The position numbers and the translations under genes are program-made. Positions 6,966 through 16,049 of a DNA stretch of 47,817 nt are shown piece by piece. The stretch's first letter is position 1, and each line of letters starts with the position of its first letter. The stretch comes from an uncultured Verrucomicrobia subdivision 3 bacterium. GTDB lineage: Bacteria > Verrucomicrobiota > Verrucomicrobiia > Limisphaerales > UBA11358. The notes beneath the pieces were generated by a model. The model searched no databases, was not told where the DNA came from, and saw nothing but the letters and a program-made list of their open reading frames with translations. The stretch covers positions 1 to 47,817 of the forward strand of contig CAIXBQ010000065.1 in assembly GCA_903917705.1 (NCBI GenBank), in the 5' to 3' direction.

Positions 6966-9197
6966 TCATTCCGCAACCACTTTGAATGGAATGGCGGGCA
7001 GCGTGGCCACGGCCGGACGGCGCGACTGATTGGCCAGTTTTTTCGCATTCGCAGCGGCAGCCTGATTTCGGGGGACCACATCGCAAATCAGGTTTCCGCT
7101 GGAACCGGCCTTGGTTTTCTCAGCATTGCAGGCGAACACCAGTTCCAGTCCGGCTGGAATGACGGATACATTCGTGAGCGTAATCCCCTCCGGCGCATTG
7201 GCAAGCTCCAGCTTGAACCGGTCGGCAAAATTGTTTCCGGGCGGCGCGCTGACGCGCACCCGCACCGTGCCGCCGGGCGAGATCTTCACTGGCGTGGCGC
7301 TGATGATCTTGAATGCATCGCGCATGAACCAGCGCTGCTGGCCGGCCACCGCGACGGCAAGCTCCCTGGACGGCACGAGGTGCCGGTAGAAAAACGCCTG
7401 CATCATATCCTCGGCCGGCGCAGCGGTGTGGGTGACACTCTTCCCGCCGATCAAGGCGTGGCCATCAAGGGCGATAGCGACGACCTTTTCGGGCGCCTCC
7501 GGCGGCGCTTTCAAGGTGAACTGCGCCTTGTCCTGGCCCTCGGCGATGCGCGCACCGCTCAGGGAAAAGCCGGCCGGAGCATTCTTCAAGTCCAGGCTGA
7601 TGGCATTGGTGAAGCCGTCGCGGCGAAGCGCATACACGGTCAACGGCGCGCTCAAACCGGCGCGCAGGCTGAGGCTCGACGGCACAACGCGCAGCGTGAA
7701 GTCCGGCTGCGGCTCGCTGAGGCGCAAACGATAGGCGAACTCCGGCCCGCCCTGCCCCTGCGTATCGGTGAGATGGACATAGTAGGTTCCATCCGCCGGC
7801 AGCGTGGCGGTAAGATAGGAATCGGCATGGTGCGTGTTCAATCCGGAGCCTTTGTCTTCGAAGTCGTCATTGAACGCGAGCTGCTTGCCGTCCGCGTCGG
7901 TCAGCCGCAAAAAGGAATCCAGCGGCGAATCCAGCCGTCGCGCAAAAACCTCGGCGACGACCGACTGCCCGGCATGGCCGGCAAATTTGAACACGTCATG
8001 CTCACCCGGTTTGCCGATGCGGCCGTTGATAATGACAGGCAAGGTGACAGCCTGCGCCGCCCGGATGGAATCATTCGGCTCACGCTCGGGACATTCCGGC
8101 AGGTCGTCCACGGCAAACGGCACGGCGTTATAATAGGTTCCGGTCAGCGACGTGATTCCAGCTTCGGAATTGTCGTGGGGCAAGGTTTTCTCCGCCAGAT
8201 TCCAGCCCGTCAGCACAACGGAAGTTTTTTCACCGAGTTTCCCGCCGAGGGGAAAAATACCGGTGACGAACGGCAGGTCGCCGATGGTCAGACGGTAGAT
8301 GAAATCCTCGCGGCCCCGGTATAGCGAATCCCGCACTCCGATGGTATAAGTGCCGTCGTGCGGCACCTGGAAATGAATAACCGGGTCCGGCCGGAAGTGG
8401 TACCGCTCCGCGCTCGCCACTTCCTTACCCTTAGCATCCAGCAGTGTCAGAGTGGCCTCAAACCATCCCGGCACTGCGTCCGCCAGATACGGGATCAGCC
8501 GCCGCGCCTCGATGACAATGATGAGCTGCTGTCCCTGCCGGGCCATGAAATGATATCGGTCCACGCCCGCTGGAGCGATCTGGCCATTGATGGTGGCGGG
8601 CAATTTCACCGTGGACTCGACCGGCGGGGGCAGGTTCGGAGTCGTGCTGGCACGTTCCTTCGGCACCGCTTTCCAATCCGGCTTGGTGGTCTCGGGCAGC
8701 ACCCCCACGCAAAACTTCAGGGGATTGGACAAACCGCCGGGCGTCCGCACCCGGATTTCGTGATCACCAAGTGTGGCATTGGTGCCCACCGACAGTTGCA
8801 GCGTCATGAATTCACTCAAGGCGGGATTGGCGGGTCGTCGGCCAAACTGCGTGAGCTTTTCCCGGATCGTTTCCGCGCGCATCCTTTCAGCCGGAGTCAG
8901 CGGCTCACCCTTCTTCCGTTTTTCCTGAATCTTGCTCAGTTCCTCCTTCATGGCCTGCTGTTCATCCGGTTTCAGCGGGCGATCATAGGCAATGGTGTTC
9001 CCGCGCGCACAATCGCCATCCACGACCACGGAGAAGTTGGTGGTGCTAAAAAAATATTGCCCCCCCACCACGACGGTGAACGTGGAACCCAGCCGGCCGC
9101 CAGCCGGATAAACGTAGCTGAGATGCGGCAATTGCTGCGCGCGGGCGGCACCGGCAAGCCAACCGGATAAAAGAGCAACAGCAAAAAGTGTTTTCAT
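6966..9197 (-). CDS. Secreted protein with IPT/TIG-like and PPC (pre-peptidase C-terminal) domains
   Basis: 743 residues with a Sec signal peptide (about 1-20, ending AARA). An IPT/TIG-like beta domain follows at about 23-60 (YPAGGRLGSTFTVVVGGQYF), and a charged helical insert lies near 78-115. Two PPC-type beta domains are visible, at about 195-300 (INGQIAPAGVDRYHFMARQGQ) and 370-490 (EREPNDSIRAAQAV, then INGRIGKPGEHDVFKFAG). The C-terminal third is further beta-rich repeats with no catalytic motif that I can see. This is the usual third gene after DUF1549/1553 and DUF1501 in Planctomycetota and Verrucomicrobiota. The role of that operon is unknown. Its start overlaps the DUF1501 stop by 4 bp, which indicates coupling. 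Confidence 0.85.
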   Translation of the reverse strand: MKTLFAVALLSGWLAGAARAQQLPHLSYVYPAGGRLGSTFTVVVGGQYFFSTTNFSVVVDGDCARGNTIAYDRPLKPDEQQAMKEELSKIQEKRKKGEPLTPAERMRAETIREKLTQFGRRPANPALSEFMTLQLSVGTNATLGDHEIRVRTPGGLSNPLKFCVGVLPETTKPDWKAVPKERASTTPNLPPPVESTVKLPATINGQIAPAGVDRYHFMARQGQQLIIVIEARRLIPYLADAVPGWFEATLTLLDAKGKEVASAERYHFRPDPVIHFQVPHDGTYTIGVRDSLYRGREDFIYRLTIGDLPFVTGIFPLGGKLGEKTSVVLTGWNLAEKTLPHDNSEAGITSLTGTYYNAVPFAVDDLPECPEREPNDSIRAAQAVTLPVIINGRIGKPGEHDVFKFAGHAGQSVVAEVFARRLDSPLDSFLRLTDADGKQLAFNDDFEDKGSGLNTHHADSYLTATLPADGTYYVHLTDTQGQGGPEFAYRLRLSEPQPDFTLRVVPSSLSLRAGLSAPLTVYALRRDGFTNAISLDLKNAPAGFSLSGARIAEGQDKAQFTLKAPPEAPEKVVAIALDGHALIGGKSVTHTAAPAEDMMQAFFYRHLVPSRELAVAVAGQQRWFMRDAFKIISATPVKISPGGTVRVRVSAPPGNNFADRFKLELANAPEGITLTNVSVIPAGLELVFACNAEKTKAGSSGNLICDVVPRNQAAAANAKKLANQSRRPAVATLPAIPFKVVAE

Positions 9198-10549
9198 GCG
9201 GACATGATTTCTTTCAGCAGCCCGGCAGACTTAATCCCGTCAGCAGCCTGCGGCATGACGAACGTGGGGAGACCTTCGGGATTGGGCAGTTTCGTGGTCG
9301 CCTCGATTCCCAATTGCGAGTAGATGCTGCCAATGAGGTCAACCGGATAAACCGGTCGGTCCTTGACCTCTTCACCTTTTGCGTCGGACGAACCGACAAC
9401 CTGGCCGCCCTTGAAACCGCCGCCAGCCAGCACCGCGGAAAACACCTTGCCCCAATGATTGCGGCCGCCGTTCCACGGTGCATCCCACTGGACTTTGGGT
9501 GTGCGGCCGAATTCGCCACCCCACCAGACAATGGTCGAATCGAGCAATCCGCGCTCGGACAAATCCTGAATCAGGGTCCCCATGCCCTTGTCAAGGTCGG
9601 GCAGGTTGCGGCGCATCGCCGTAAAGTTTTCCTTGTGCGTGTCCCACCCACCGTAATTAATCGTGACGTAGGGAATGCCGCTCTCGACGAGCCGCCGCGC
9701 CACGAGACACGACTGGCCAAACTTGCTTTTGCCATAGCGGTCACGCAGGTCCGGTTTTTCCTGAGCCAAGTCAAACACCTTTGCGCCGTCGCCGAGAATC
9801 ATGTCATAGGCCATGTTTTCCGCCTGCGTGGCCGACGTTATCTGCGGATTCTCCGGCAGCGACTGTGCGAGAGTATCAAGGTGATGCATCAGTTCGCGCC
9901 GGTTTTTCTGGCGCTGGTCGGTGAAACCCGGAAGTACCACACCCTCGACCGCAAACGGGATCTGCGCCGGATTGCCGCCGGTCGCAAACGGTTTAAAGCG
10001 CTGCCCCAGAAATCCCGCCTCGTCAAAACGCCCCTGCGGCTCGGTTAGCACGACATAAGGCGGGATGAGCCCTTTGTAACCCGCGTCATAGCCTTTCGCG
10101 AGGGATACCACCGAGCCCACACAGGGATAAACCAGCCGTCCGCCCGGCTGGCGACCGGTCTGCACAATGTAGGACGCAGTTTCGTGGCCATTGTTGCCAT
10201 GTGTCATGCTGCGGATGATGGAATACTTGTCCGCCTGCTTCGACAACATCGGCAGCAACTCGCCGATGCGAATGCCGGAGACATTCGTCTCAATTGGCGA
10301 TTTCAGCGGCCCGCAATAATCATACCCCGCGTCCGGCTTGGGATCAAAAATGTCGGTGTGCGACGGTCCGCCCCACATCCAGATCTGGATGACAGCCTTG
10401 GCGCGAGCGGCGCGCGGCGCGGCATACGCCTTGAAAGACAAATGATTGGCCAGCACCAGTCCGCTCGCGGCAAACAACGCTCGGCGGATCGCCTCGCGCC
10501 GGCTGAGGCGCGGACGCTGCTTTTCAAAGTCAAAATAGAATGCGCTCAT
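9194..10549 (-). CDS. DUF1501 domain protein, Tat-exported
   Basis: 451 residues. The N-terminus carries SRREAIRRALFAASGLVLA, a twin-arginine signal, so export in folded form is expected. The body matches DUF1501, a family related to alkaline-phosphatase/sulfatase folds. It contains IWMWGGPSHTDIFDPKPDAG near residue 56, RSMTHGNNGHETASY, and WDTHKENF and WWGGEFGRTPK near the C-terminal third. The GGEFGRTP segment is characteristic of the family. Its enzymatic activity is unknown to me. It lies 15 bp after the DUF1549/DUF1553 gene and overlaps the PPC-domain gene, giving the standard three-gene order. Confidence 0.9.
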   Translation of the reverse strand: MSAFYFDFEKQRPRLSRREAIRRALFAASGLVLANHLSFKAYAAPRAARAKAVIQIWMWGGPSHTDIFDPKPDAGYDYCGPLKSPIETNVSGIRIGELLPMLSKQADKYSIIRSMTHGNNGHETASYIVQTGRQPGGRLVYPCVGSVVSLAKGYDAGYKGLIPPYVVLTEPQGRFDEAGFLGQRFKPFATGGNPAQIPFAVEGVVLPGFTDQRQKNRRELMHHLDTLAQSLPENPQITSATQAENMAYDMILGDGAKVFDLAQEKPDLRDRYGKSKFGQSCLVARRLVESGIPYVTINYGGWDTHKENFTAMRRNLPDLDKGMGTLIQDLSERGLLDSTIVWWGGEFGRTPKVQWDAPWNGGRNHWGKVFSAVLAGGGFKGGQVVGSSDAKGEEVKDRPVYPVDLIGSIYSQLGIEATTKLPNPEGLPTFVMPQAADGIKSAGLLKEIMSA

Positions 10550-10564
10550 ATTCGTTCCTTTGTT

Positions 10565-12157
10565 TTAATGCCGGTAAAGAAATTCCGTGCTGTTCATCAA
10601 GGCCCACGCCAAGTCCACCACCGCCTGGCGTTTGCCGACGCCCGTCTGATAATATTCCTGCGCCGTCCTGATTTCCGCGGCCGTCGGAAACCGGGAGAGG
10701 ATTCCCAAATACATACCGGTGACCACCTCCGTCGTCGAGCGGTTGCCCGAGGACTGGAAGTCGATCATCCGACTCGACTCGATTTTCTTTTGCATCAAGC
10801 TGGAGTTGAGCAGGCACAGTTTCTGCGCGGCGTTGATGCGGTTATTCCGCTCGGATTCCAGACCAGTGTCGCGCGGCGGCCGCCCGAACATTTCAAGAAA
10901 CGGGCTGGTGATACTGCCGTCCGGTAGCGCAATGGAGCGCAGGTTATCGGGGATAAACGTGTAGGGCTCGGGAATCGCGCTGGAATATTTCTCGCTCGCG
11001 CCGGTGATCTGGTCCAGCGCATCAATCAGCACCTCGGCATCCAGCCGCCGCAGCGGGTAACAGGCAAAATTCGCCGCCGCCTCCGGACGGTTGCTTTGCG
11101 GAATCGAGGCGAGCTGGTAAGTTTGGGAATTCAATATCTGCCGATACAGCCGCTTGAAATCATAGCCGGACGAGACAAAATCCTTTTCCAGAAACGAGAG
11201 AAGCTCCGGGTTGGCCGGCGGGTTGTCAGCACGGAAATCATCGGGCTCCTGCACGATGCCCCGGCCGAGCAACCAAGACCAGGCGCGATTCACGACGCTC
11301 CGCGCGAACTGCGGGTTTTTCACCAGCCAGTCGGCAAACACAATGCGCGGATCCTGGTCCGGGGAAAGTTTCACCGTCGAACCGTCGCGCAATACAGCCT
11401 TTTGCGGCGATCCGTTCAGCGCACCGGCATTGGTCGAGGCGGGATTAAAAAAAACAATCTCCTCCTTCCACTCGGCCGTGGTTTTGTAGCCGATGTTCGC
11501 AAAGAACATTGCCATGCCGGCGAGTTGGTTGGACGGCCACCGATCCGCGCGTTCGCCCAAAAATGTCAGCGCGACGGTCTGCGCGATGCCGGCCGGCGTC
11601 CGATTCTGCATCGCGCGGTAGAAGTTGACCGGCGGCAGTTCGAAGTTGCTTCCGCTGGCCGTGAGCAGTGTGCGGGCGAACTTGTCGCACGGCGTATTAT
11701 CGCGGATAGCGTCATGCACCCAGCGATGATACGACTGCGCGGCGTTCGGCCAGAGGTTGATGGGGAACTCCGCCTTGATGCGAAGCATGTCGCCCCATTT
11801 CATTGCGAGTAAATCGGCATACTCGTCGCCTTCTAGAAGCCGGTCGATCAGGACCCGCCGCTTGTCTGGGCTACTGTCGAGGATGAACTGCTGCGCCTCC
11901 GCCGCAGTGGGCAACGTACCGGTGACATCCAGGTAAACCCGCCGGACAAACACCGGATCCGAGCAAAGCCGGGCCGGGGTGATGTCCAATACCTTCAGCC
12001 TCGCAAACACCAACTCGTCAATCTTGTTCCGGGGCGCACCTACGGAGCCATTTTCAAAGGGTGAGGCCGCGGACGTTTTGCAAGGAACCATCAACAACAC
12101 CGACAACAACAGCCAGCCACCGATTATTGCGGTAAATTTTACAGCGCGCGGGCTCAT
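10565..12157 (-). CDS. DUF1549/DUF1553 domain protein (planctomycete-type, no haem domain)
   Basis: 530 residues from the ATG at 12157. This start places a clean signal peptide (FTAIIGGWLLLSVLLM ... TSAA) at the N-terminus; the reading frame further upstream is arginine-rich non-signal sequence. DUF1549 (PSCyt2) covers about 40-245, including RRVYLDVTGTLPTAAEAQQF. DUF1553 (PSD1) covers about 265-525, including DPRIVFADWLVKNPQFARSVVNR and PLRRLDAEVLIDALDQITG. Many relatives carry an N-terminal cytochrome c domain with CxxCH; this one has none, so it is the short form. It heads the minus-strand operon and is divergent from the RidA-like gene. Confidence 0.88.
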   Translation of the reverse strand: MSPRAVKFTAIIGGWLLLSVLLMVPCKTSAASPFENGSVGAPRNKIDELVFARLKVLDITPARLCSDPVFVRRVYLDVTGTLPTAAEAQQFILDSSPDKRRVLIDRLLEGDEYADLLAMKWGDMLRIKAEFPINLWPNAAQSYHRWVHDAIRDNTPCDKFARTLLTASGSNFELPPVNFYRAMQNRTPAGIAQTVALTFLGERADRWPSNQLAGMAMFFANIGYKTTAEWKEEIVFFNPASTNAGALNGSPQKAVLRDGSTVKLSPDQDPRIVFADWLVKNPQFARSVVNRAWSWLLGRGIVQEPDDFRADNPPANPELLSFLEKDFVSSGYDFKRLYRQILNSQTYQLASIPQSNRPEAAANFACYPLRRLDAEVLIDALDQITGASEKYSSAIPEPYTFIPDNLRSIALPDGSITSPFLEMFGRPPRDTGLESERNNRINAAQKLCLLNSSLMQKKIESSRMIDFQSSGNRSTTEVVTGMYLGILSRFPTAAEIRTAQEYYQTGVGKRQAVVDLAWALMNSTEFLYRH

Positions 12158-12205
12158 TTTATAGTAGTCCAGACGGACAATGTCGCACAAAGGCTTCAAG
12201 AAAAT
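12158..12205. promoter_or_regulatory. Divergent intergenic region between the DUF1549 operon and the RidA-like gene
   Basis: This 48-bp gap, or about 150 bp if the RidA-like protein starts at a later ATG, separates two long divergent transcription units and must hold start signals for at least the minus-strand one. A small dyad GTCC-N4-GGAC lies within it. On the minus strand TTGTGC and TACTAT are spaced by 18 bp, but they would put the start of transcription almost on the ATG, so I treat them as weak. Confidence 0.35.
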
Positions 12206-13429
12206 ATGCGCAATGTTAATTATTCGCACGGCAAATCTGCCGGCTGCAAAAAACAAACCGCCCAGATTGTAACTATTCCCTCGGCGCGGGCGTCGAATAC
12301 GGCGATGTCGCCACTCGTCACAATGCCCGCCAACCTTCCTCCGAACGTTCCTCCGAACGAAGGCAAAAGCGAATCCGGCCCGCAAACTTCCCTCACGGTC
12401 AAGCCGATGGCAGGCGAAAGCATTTCCGGTTTATGCAGCCGCCTAGCCCGGCAGCTACACGAGCAGGCTTCCACCCCACTCCACTTGCTGGTATTCGGCA
12501 GCGTCCGGGCCAACGCAGCAATCATGGACGCGCTCGGAAAAAGTTTCGGGCGCGTCGACTGGCCGGTGACCTGGGTGGAAGGCGACGCCTGCGACGGGGG
12601 CCCGCTTGCGGGAATTCAGGTCCACGCCTTTACCGGCAACGTGGAACGCCTAACGTTCGACGGCCGCGTCACCGGCTCAGTGTTCACAGATGGGGGCGCG
12701 CAGCAATGCATTGTCGGCGGTCTCACACCTGCGGATAAAACGCTTACGCGCGCGGAGCAAACCCGCCACACGCTGGAAGCCTTGCAAGCCATCCTGAGCC
12801 AGGCCGGCTTCGACCTTGGCGACACAGTGCGGACCTGGTTCTTCCTGGAGAACATCCTGACCTGGTATGACGAATTCAACCATGCGCGGACGAAGATTTA
12901 TTCCGGCGTAAAATTCCGCACGGGCTCGATGCCGGCGAGCACCGGCGTCGGCGCCAAGAACCCCGACGGAACAGCGCTGGCGTTGGCGGCGTGGGTGTTC
13001 CGCCCGGTGGCCGGCCATTCCCGTGCCGAGGAAGTCGCATCGCCGCTGCAATGCCCCGCACCCGCCTACGGCAGTTCGTTCAGCCGCGCGATGGAGATGC
13101 CGTCGGACGGCGGACGACGATTATTCATCTCCGGCACGGCGAGCATCGCGCCCGGTGGAAAGACGCTCTGGGTGGGCGACATGAGCAAACAGGTCGAATT
13201 GACCATGGATGTGGTCGAGGCGATGTTGCGTGCGCGCGGCTTCACTTTCGCCGACCTCACACGCGCCACGGCCTATTTCCGCCATTCCACCGATGCCGGC
13301 ATCTTCTCGGAATGGCTGGCGGCGAACCGTTTGACCACCATGCCCGTTGTCTTCGCGCAATGTGATGTATGCCGCGATGATCTTTTGTTCGAACTCGAAG
13401 CGGACGCCGAAAATTCAGTCCCGATGTAA
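12206..13429 (+). CDS. RidA/YjgF-superfamily protein, two-domain
   Basis: Up to 407 residues; the first ~60 are low-complexity and poorly gene-like, so the true start may be the ATG at 12305. The body resembles proteins with two YjgF/RidA-like halves, as in the FkbO/Hyg5 chorismatase-like branch. The N-terminal half contains LVFGSVRANAAIMDALG. The C-terminal half contains FSRAMEMPSDGGRRLFISGTASI, followed by DLTRATAYFRHS and MPVVFAQCDVCRDDLLFELEADA, where typical RidA has a similar IEVEAIA ending. RidA proteins deaminate reactive enamines, but the arginine expected of active RidA is not clearly placed here. It is 87 bp before the methyltransferase gene. Function is uncertain. Confidence 0.65.
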   Translation: MRNVNYSHGKSAGCKKQTAQIVTIPSARASNTAMSPLVTMPANLPPNVPPNEGKSESGPQTSLTVKPMAGESISGLCSRLARQLHEQASTPLHLLVFGSVRANAAIMDALGKSFGRVDWPVTWVEGDACDGGPLAGIQVHAFTGNVERLTFDGRVTGSVFTDGGAQQCIVGGLTPADKTLTRAEQTRHTLEALQAILSQAGFDLGDTVRTWFFLENILTWYDEFNHARTKIYSGVKFRTGSMPASTGVGAKNPDGTALALAAWVFRPVAGHSRAEEVASPLQCPAPAYGSSFSRAMEMPSDGGRRLFISGTASIAPGGKTLWVGDMSKQVELTMDVVEAMLRARGFTFADLTRATAYFRHSTDAGIFSEWLAANRLTTMPVVFAQCDVCRDDLLFELEADAENSVPM

Positions 13430-13516
13430 AAGGCGGATAGCAAGCCTGCGGACCAGAGAGTCCGATGTCAGCAGACAGTTGCCAGGCGGGTTCGGTATAA
13501 CTAATCTTATTTCTTC

Positions 13517-14791
13517 ATGTACCCCATGACCTCACGCGAACGCCTGATTGCCACGTTAAACCACCAGCCGACCGATCGCTTGTGTGTGGATTTCGGTGCA
13601 GGCTTCCAGACCGGAATGGGCGCGGGCGCAGTCCACCGGCTGCGGGCGGCGGTGCTGGGCGACCAGAGCGGGCACCGCGTCAAAGTCATTGAGTCCTACC
13701 AGATGCTGGGAGAGATTGATGAGAAATTACGTCAGGCGCTGGGTCTGGATGTCGTCGGCGTGCATGGCGCGGGTACGATGTTCGGCTTCAAGAACGAAGG
13801 CTGGAAGCCCTTCACCTTGTTCGATGGCACCCCGGTGCTGGTGCCCGGCGAGTTTAATGTCACCCGTGCGCCGGACGGCGGCTGGTTCATTTATCCCGAA
13901 GGCGACATCCGCGTGCCGCCCTCCGCGTGGATGCCGAAGGATGCATACTTCTTCGACGCAACCAGCCGCCAGGCACCGCTCGACGAAACTAAACTCGACC
14001 CCGCCGAAAACTGCGAGGAAATGGGGGTCATCAGCCCGGAGGATGTCCAGCACTTTGCGCGGGTTGCGCAACATTATCACGAAACGACCGACTATGGAAT
14101 CTACATGACGCTGCCGGGGACGGCCTTTGGCGACATCGCGCTCGTGCCGGCGCCATGGATGAAGCACCCGAAAGGCATCCGGAGCGTCGAGGACTGGTAC
14201 ATGGCAACGGTCACACACCGCGACTATGTGCAAAAAGTTTTTGAGGTCCAATGCGAATGCGCTTTGAAGAGCATCGAGTTGCTCGCCGCCGCCGTGGGTG
14301 ATCGGGCCCAGGTGGTGTTTGTTTCCGGCACGGATTTCGGCACCCAGACCGGGCAGTTCTGCTCGGTGAAGACCTACCGGGAACTTTACAAGCCGTTTCA
14401 TCTGGCGGTGAACCAACTCATCCACCGGCTGACAAAGTGGAAAACTTTCATCCACAGCTGCGGGGCGGTGGCACCATTCATCCCCGAGTTCATTGAAGCC
14501 GGATTCGACGTGCTGAACCCCGTGCAATGCTCCGCTACCGGCATGGAGCCACGCGCGCTCAAACGCGAGTTCGGCCGGCACCTCGTCTTCTGGGGCGGCG
14601 GCGTGGACACGCAACGGACCCTCCCATTCGGCACGCCGGACCAGGTATATCGCGAGGTCCGCGAGCGCATCGACATCCTAGGCGAAGGCGGCGGCTTCGT
14701 GTTTAATAGCACGCACAACGTCCAGAGTAACGTGCCCGTGCCCAACCTCCTCGCGCTGTTTCGCGCCATCAAGGACAGCGCGCGATCCTGA
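13517..14791 (+). CDS. Corrinoid methyltransferase of the UroD/MtaA superfamily
   Basis: 424 residues, a TIM barrel of the uroporphyrinogen decarboxylase superfamily. It carries the zinc-site pattern of methyltransferases (MtaA, MtbA, CmuA) rather than HemE: H313-x-C315 in TFIHSCGAV and C338 in NPVQCSATGM. True HemE lacks this HxC...C set. Such proteins move a methyl group between a corrinoid protein and a thiol such as coenzyme M, or a related acceptor. The N-terminus (SRERLIATLNHQPTDR) is typical of the family. It sits 23 bp upstream of the XylR-type regulator and is divergent from the homocysteine methyltransferase/RACo operon, which suggests a common pathway. The methyl donor is unknown; O-methylated sugars or glycine betaine-like compounds are possible. 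Confidence 0.85.
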   Translation: MYPMTSRERLIATLNHQPTDRLCVDFGAGFQTGMGAGAVHRLRAAVLGDQSGHRVKVIESYQMLGEIDEKLRQALGLDVVGVHGAGTMFGFKNEGWKPFTLFDGTPVLVPGEFNVTRAPDGGWFIYPEGDIRVPPSAWMPKDAYFFDATSRQAPLDETKLDPAENCEEMGVISPEDVQHFARVAQHYHETTDYGIYMTLPGTAFGDIALVPAPWMKHPKGIRSVEDWYMATVTHRDYVQKVFEVQCECALKSIELLAAAVGDRAQVVFVSGTDFGTQTGQFCSVKTYRELYKPFHLAVNQLIHRLTKWKTFIHSCGAVAPFIPEFIEAGFDVLNPVQCSATGMEPRALKREFGRHLVFWGGGVDTQRTLPFGTPDQVYREVRERIDILGEGGGFVFNSTHNVQSNVPVPNLLALFRAIKDSARS

Positions 14792-14814
14792 ATCCCCCCG
14801 GTAGTTCCCCTCTC

Positions 14815-16017
14815 ATGAGATCGCTGCCTCGCGTCGCGCTGTTGATTGAAAGCTCCCGCACCTACGGGCGGGGCATCCTGCGAGGCATCGCCCGGTATGC
14901 GCATGCGAACGGGCCGTGGTCGGTCTTTCTGCAAGAACGCGAACTGCACAGCGGCATCCCTCCCTGGCTGACTCGTTGGAATGGCGATGGCATCATCGCC
15001 CGTATCGAAAACAACCGGATGGCTACCAAGCTCACGCGAACAGGTCGGCCGGTGGTGGACGTGCTGGGTAACAATCGGCTGGCAGACATTCCCGGCTTCG
15101 ATTCGGATGCCCGTGCGCTAGCGCAACTGGCGGCAGATTATTTCGTGCGGGCGGGTTTCCGCCATTTTGCCTTCTTCGGTTATCGCGGCATCCCTTTTTC
15201 AGACCGGCGCGAGGCGGCATACGCCACCTGCCTGGCGAAGCACGGTTTCAGCCTGAAAGTATTCCCCTCCAAACCGGGCCGAATTCCAGCAATGCACATC
15301 CAAGCCCTGGAACAATCGGGCCTGGCGGCAGGCATGGCCATCGCCGACTGGCTTCGCAAGCAACCGCGTCCCCTCGCCATCTTTGCCTGCAACGACGTTT
15401 GCGCCCAGCAAGTGCTCAATGCGTGCCGCGAACAAGGCATCAAGGTGCCGGAGGAAATCGCGGTCATGGGAGTGGACAATGATGACGTGCTGTGCAACCT
15501 GTGCGAACCGTCGCTCACCAGCATCGAACCCGACACGGAGCGGCTGGGCTACGAAGCCGCCACCCAACTGGACCGGATGATGCGGGGCCGTCTGGTCAAG
15601 GCAGTCATCACGCAAATTCCACCCATCCGCCTGCATGAACGCGGGTCAACCGACGTGCTGCCCATTGATGATCCCGTGGTGGCCCAGGCGCTGCGGTTCA
15701 TACGCAGCCGGCTGGCGAAAAGAGTCGGAGTCAAAGACGTCCTGGAACAGGCCAGCCGCTCGCGGACCGATATGGAGCTGAGGTTTCGGCGGTGGCTGAA
15801 AACCAGCATCAGCAAGGAGATCACCCGCCAACAACTGGACCGCGCGGGCAGACTCCTGCAACAAACCGACTTAAGCCTGAAAGAGGTTGCCTCGCGCGCG
15901 GGCGTCGCCAACGCGTCACATTTATGCCGGTTGTTTAGGCGGCGACACAACCGGACACCAACGGAATTCCGTGGCGCTGTTAAAACAGACAATCGAATTA
16001 TCAAAAGTGACAATTGA
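14815..16017 (+). CDS. XylR-type transcriptional regulator (LacI-like sensor + AraC HTH)
   Basis: 400 residues. Residues 1-275 form a periplasmic-binding-protein-like sensor that starts directly with VALLIESSRTYGRGILRGIA and ends with a typical PDTERLGYEAATQL segment. Residues about 290-395 are an AraC helix-turn-helix pair, with the second HTH at SLKEVASRAGVANASHLCRLF and the closing RTPTEFR. This is the architecture of XylR, an activator that binds a sugar in the N-terminal domain. It lies within the run of sugar genes, 23 bp after the methyltransferase and 32 bp before the DUF5107-TPR gene, so it is the likely local controller. The ligand is not evident. Confidence 0.9.
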   Translation: MRSLPRVALLIESSRTYGRGILRGIARYAHANGPWSVFLQERELHSGIPPWLTRWNGDGIIARIENNRMATKLTRTGRPVVDVLGNNRLADIPGFDSDARALAQLAADYFVRAGFRHFAFFGYRGIPFSDRREAAYATCLAKHGFSLKVFPSKPGRIPAMHIQALEQSGLAAGMAIADWLRKQPRPLAIFACNDVCAQQVLNACREQGIKVPEEIAVMGVDNDDVLCNLCEPSLTSIEPDTERLGYEAATQLDRMMRGRLVKAVITQIPPIRLHERGSTDVLPIDDPVVAQALRFIRSRLAKRVGVKDVLEQASRSRTDMELRFRRWLKTSISKEITRQQLDRAGRLLQQTDLSLKEVASRAGVANASHLCRLFRRRHNRTPTEFRGAVKTDNRIIKSDN

Positions 16018-16049
16018 CCGCAACCCGACCGTCATGAAAGCATGGCGTC

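Noticed and set aside
3828-8324. A 1498-residue open frame on the plus strand
   Set aside because: It is antisense to RACo, DUF1638, the homocysteine methyltransferase and the PPC gene, all of which have clear family motifs. Its translation is low-complexity (Gly, Ala, Arg, Asp, Glu) and results from high GC at third codon positions.
13449-13464. Terminator after the RidA-like gene (CGGAC-N6-GTCCG)
   Set aside because: The 5-bp stem has no following T-run; it could equally be chance or a small operator.
13517-14791. HemE uroporphyrinogen decarboxylase
   Set aside because: The HxC...C zinc pattern marks the methyltransferase branch of the superfamily, and no haem synthesis gene is nearby.
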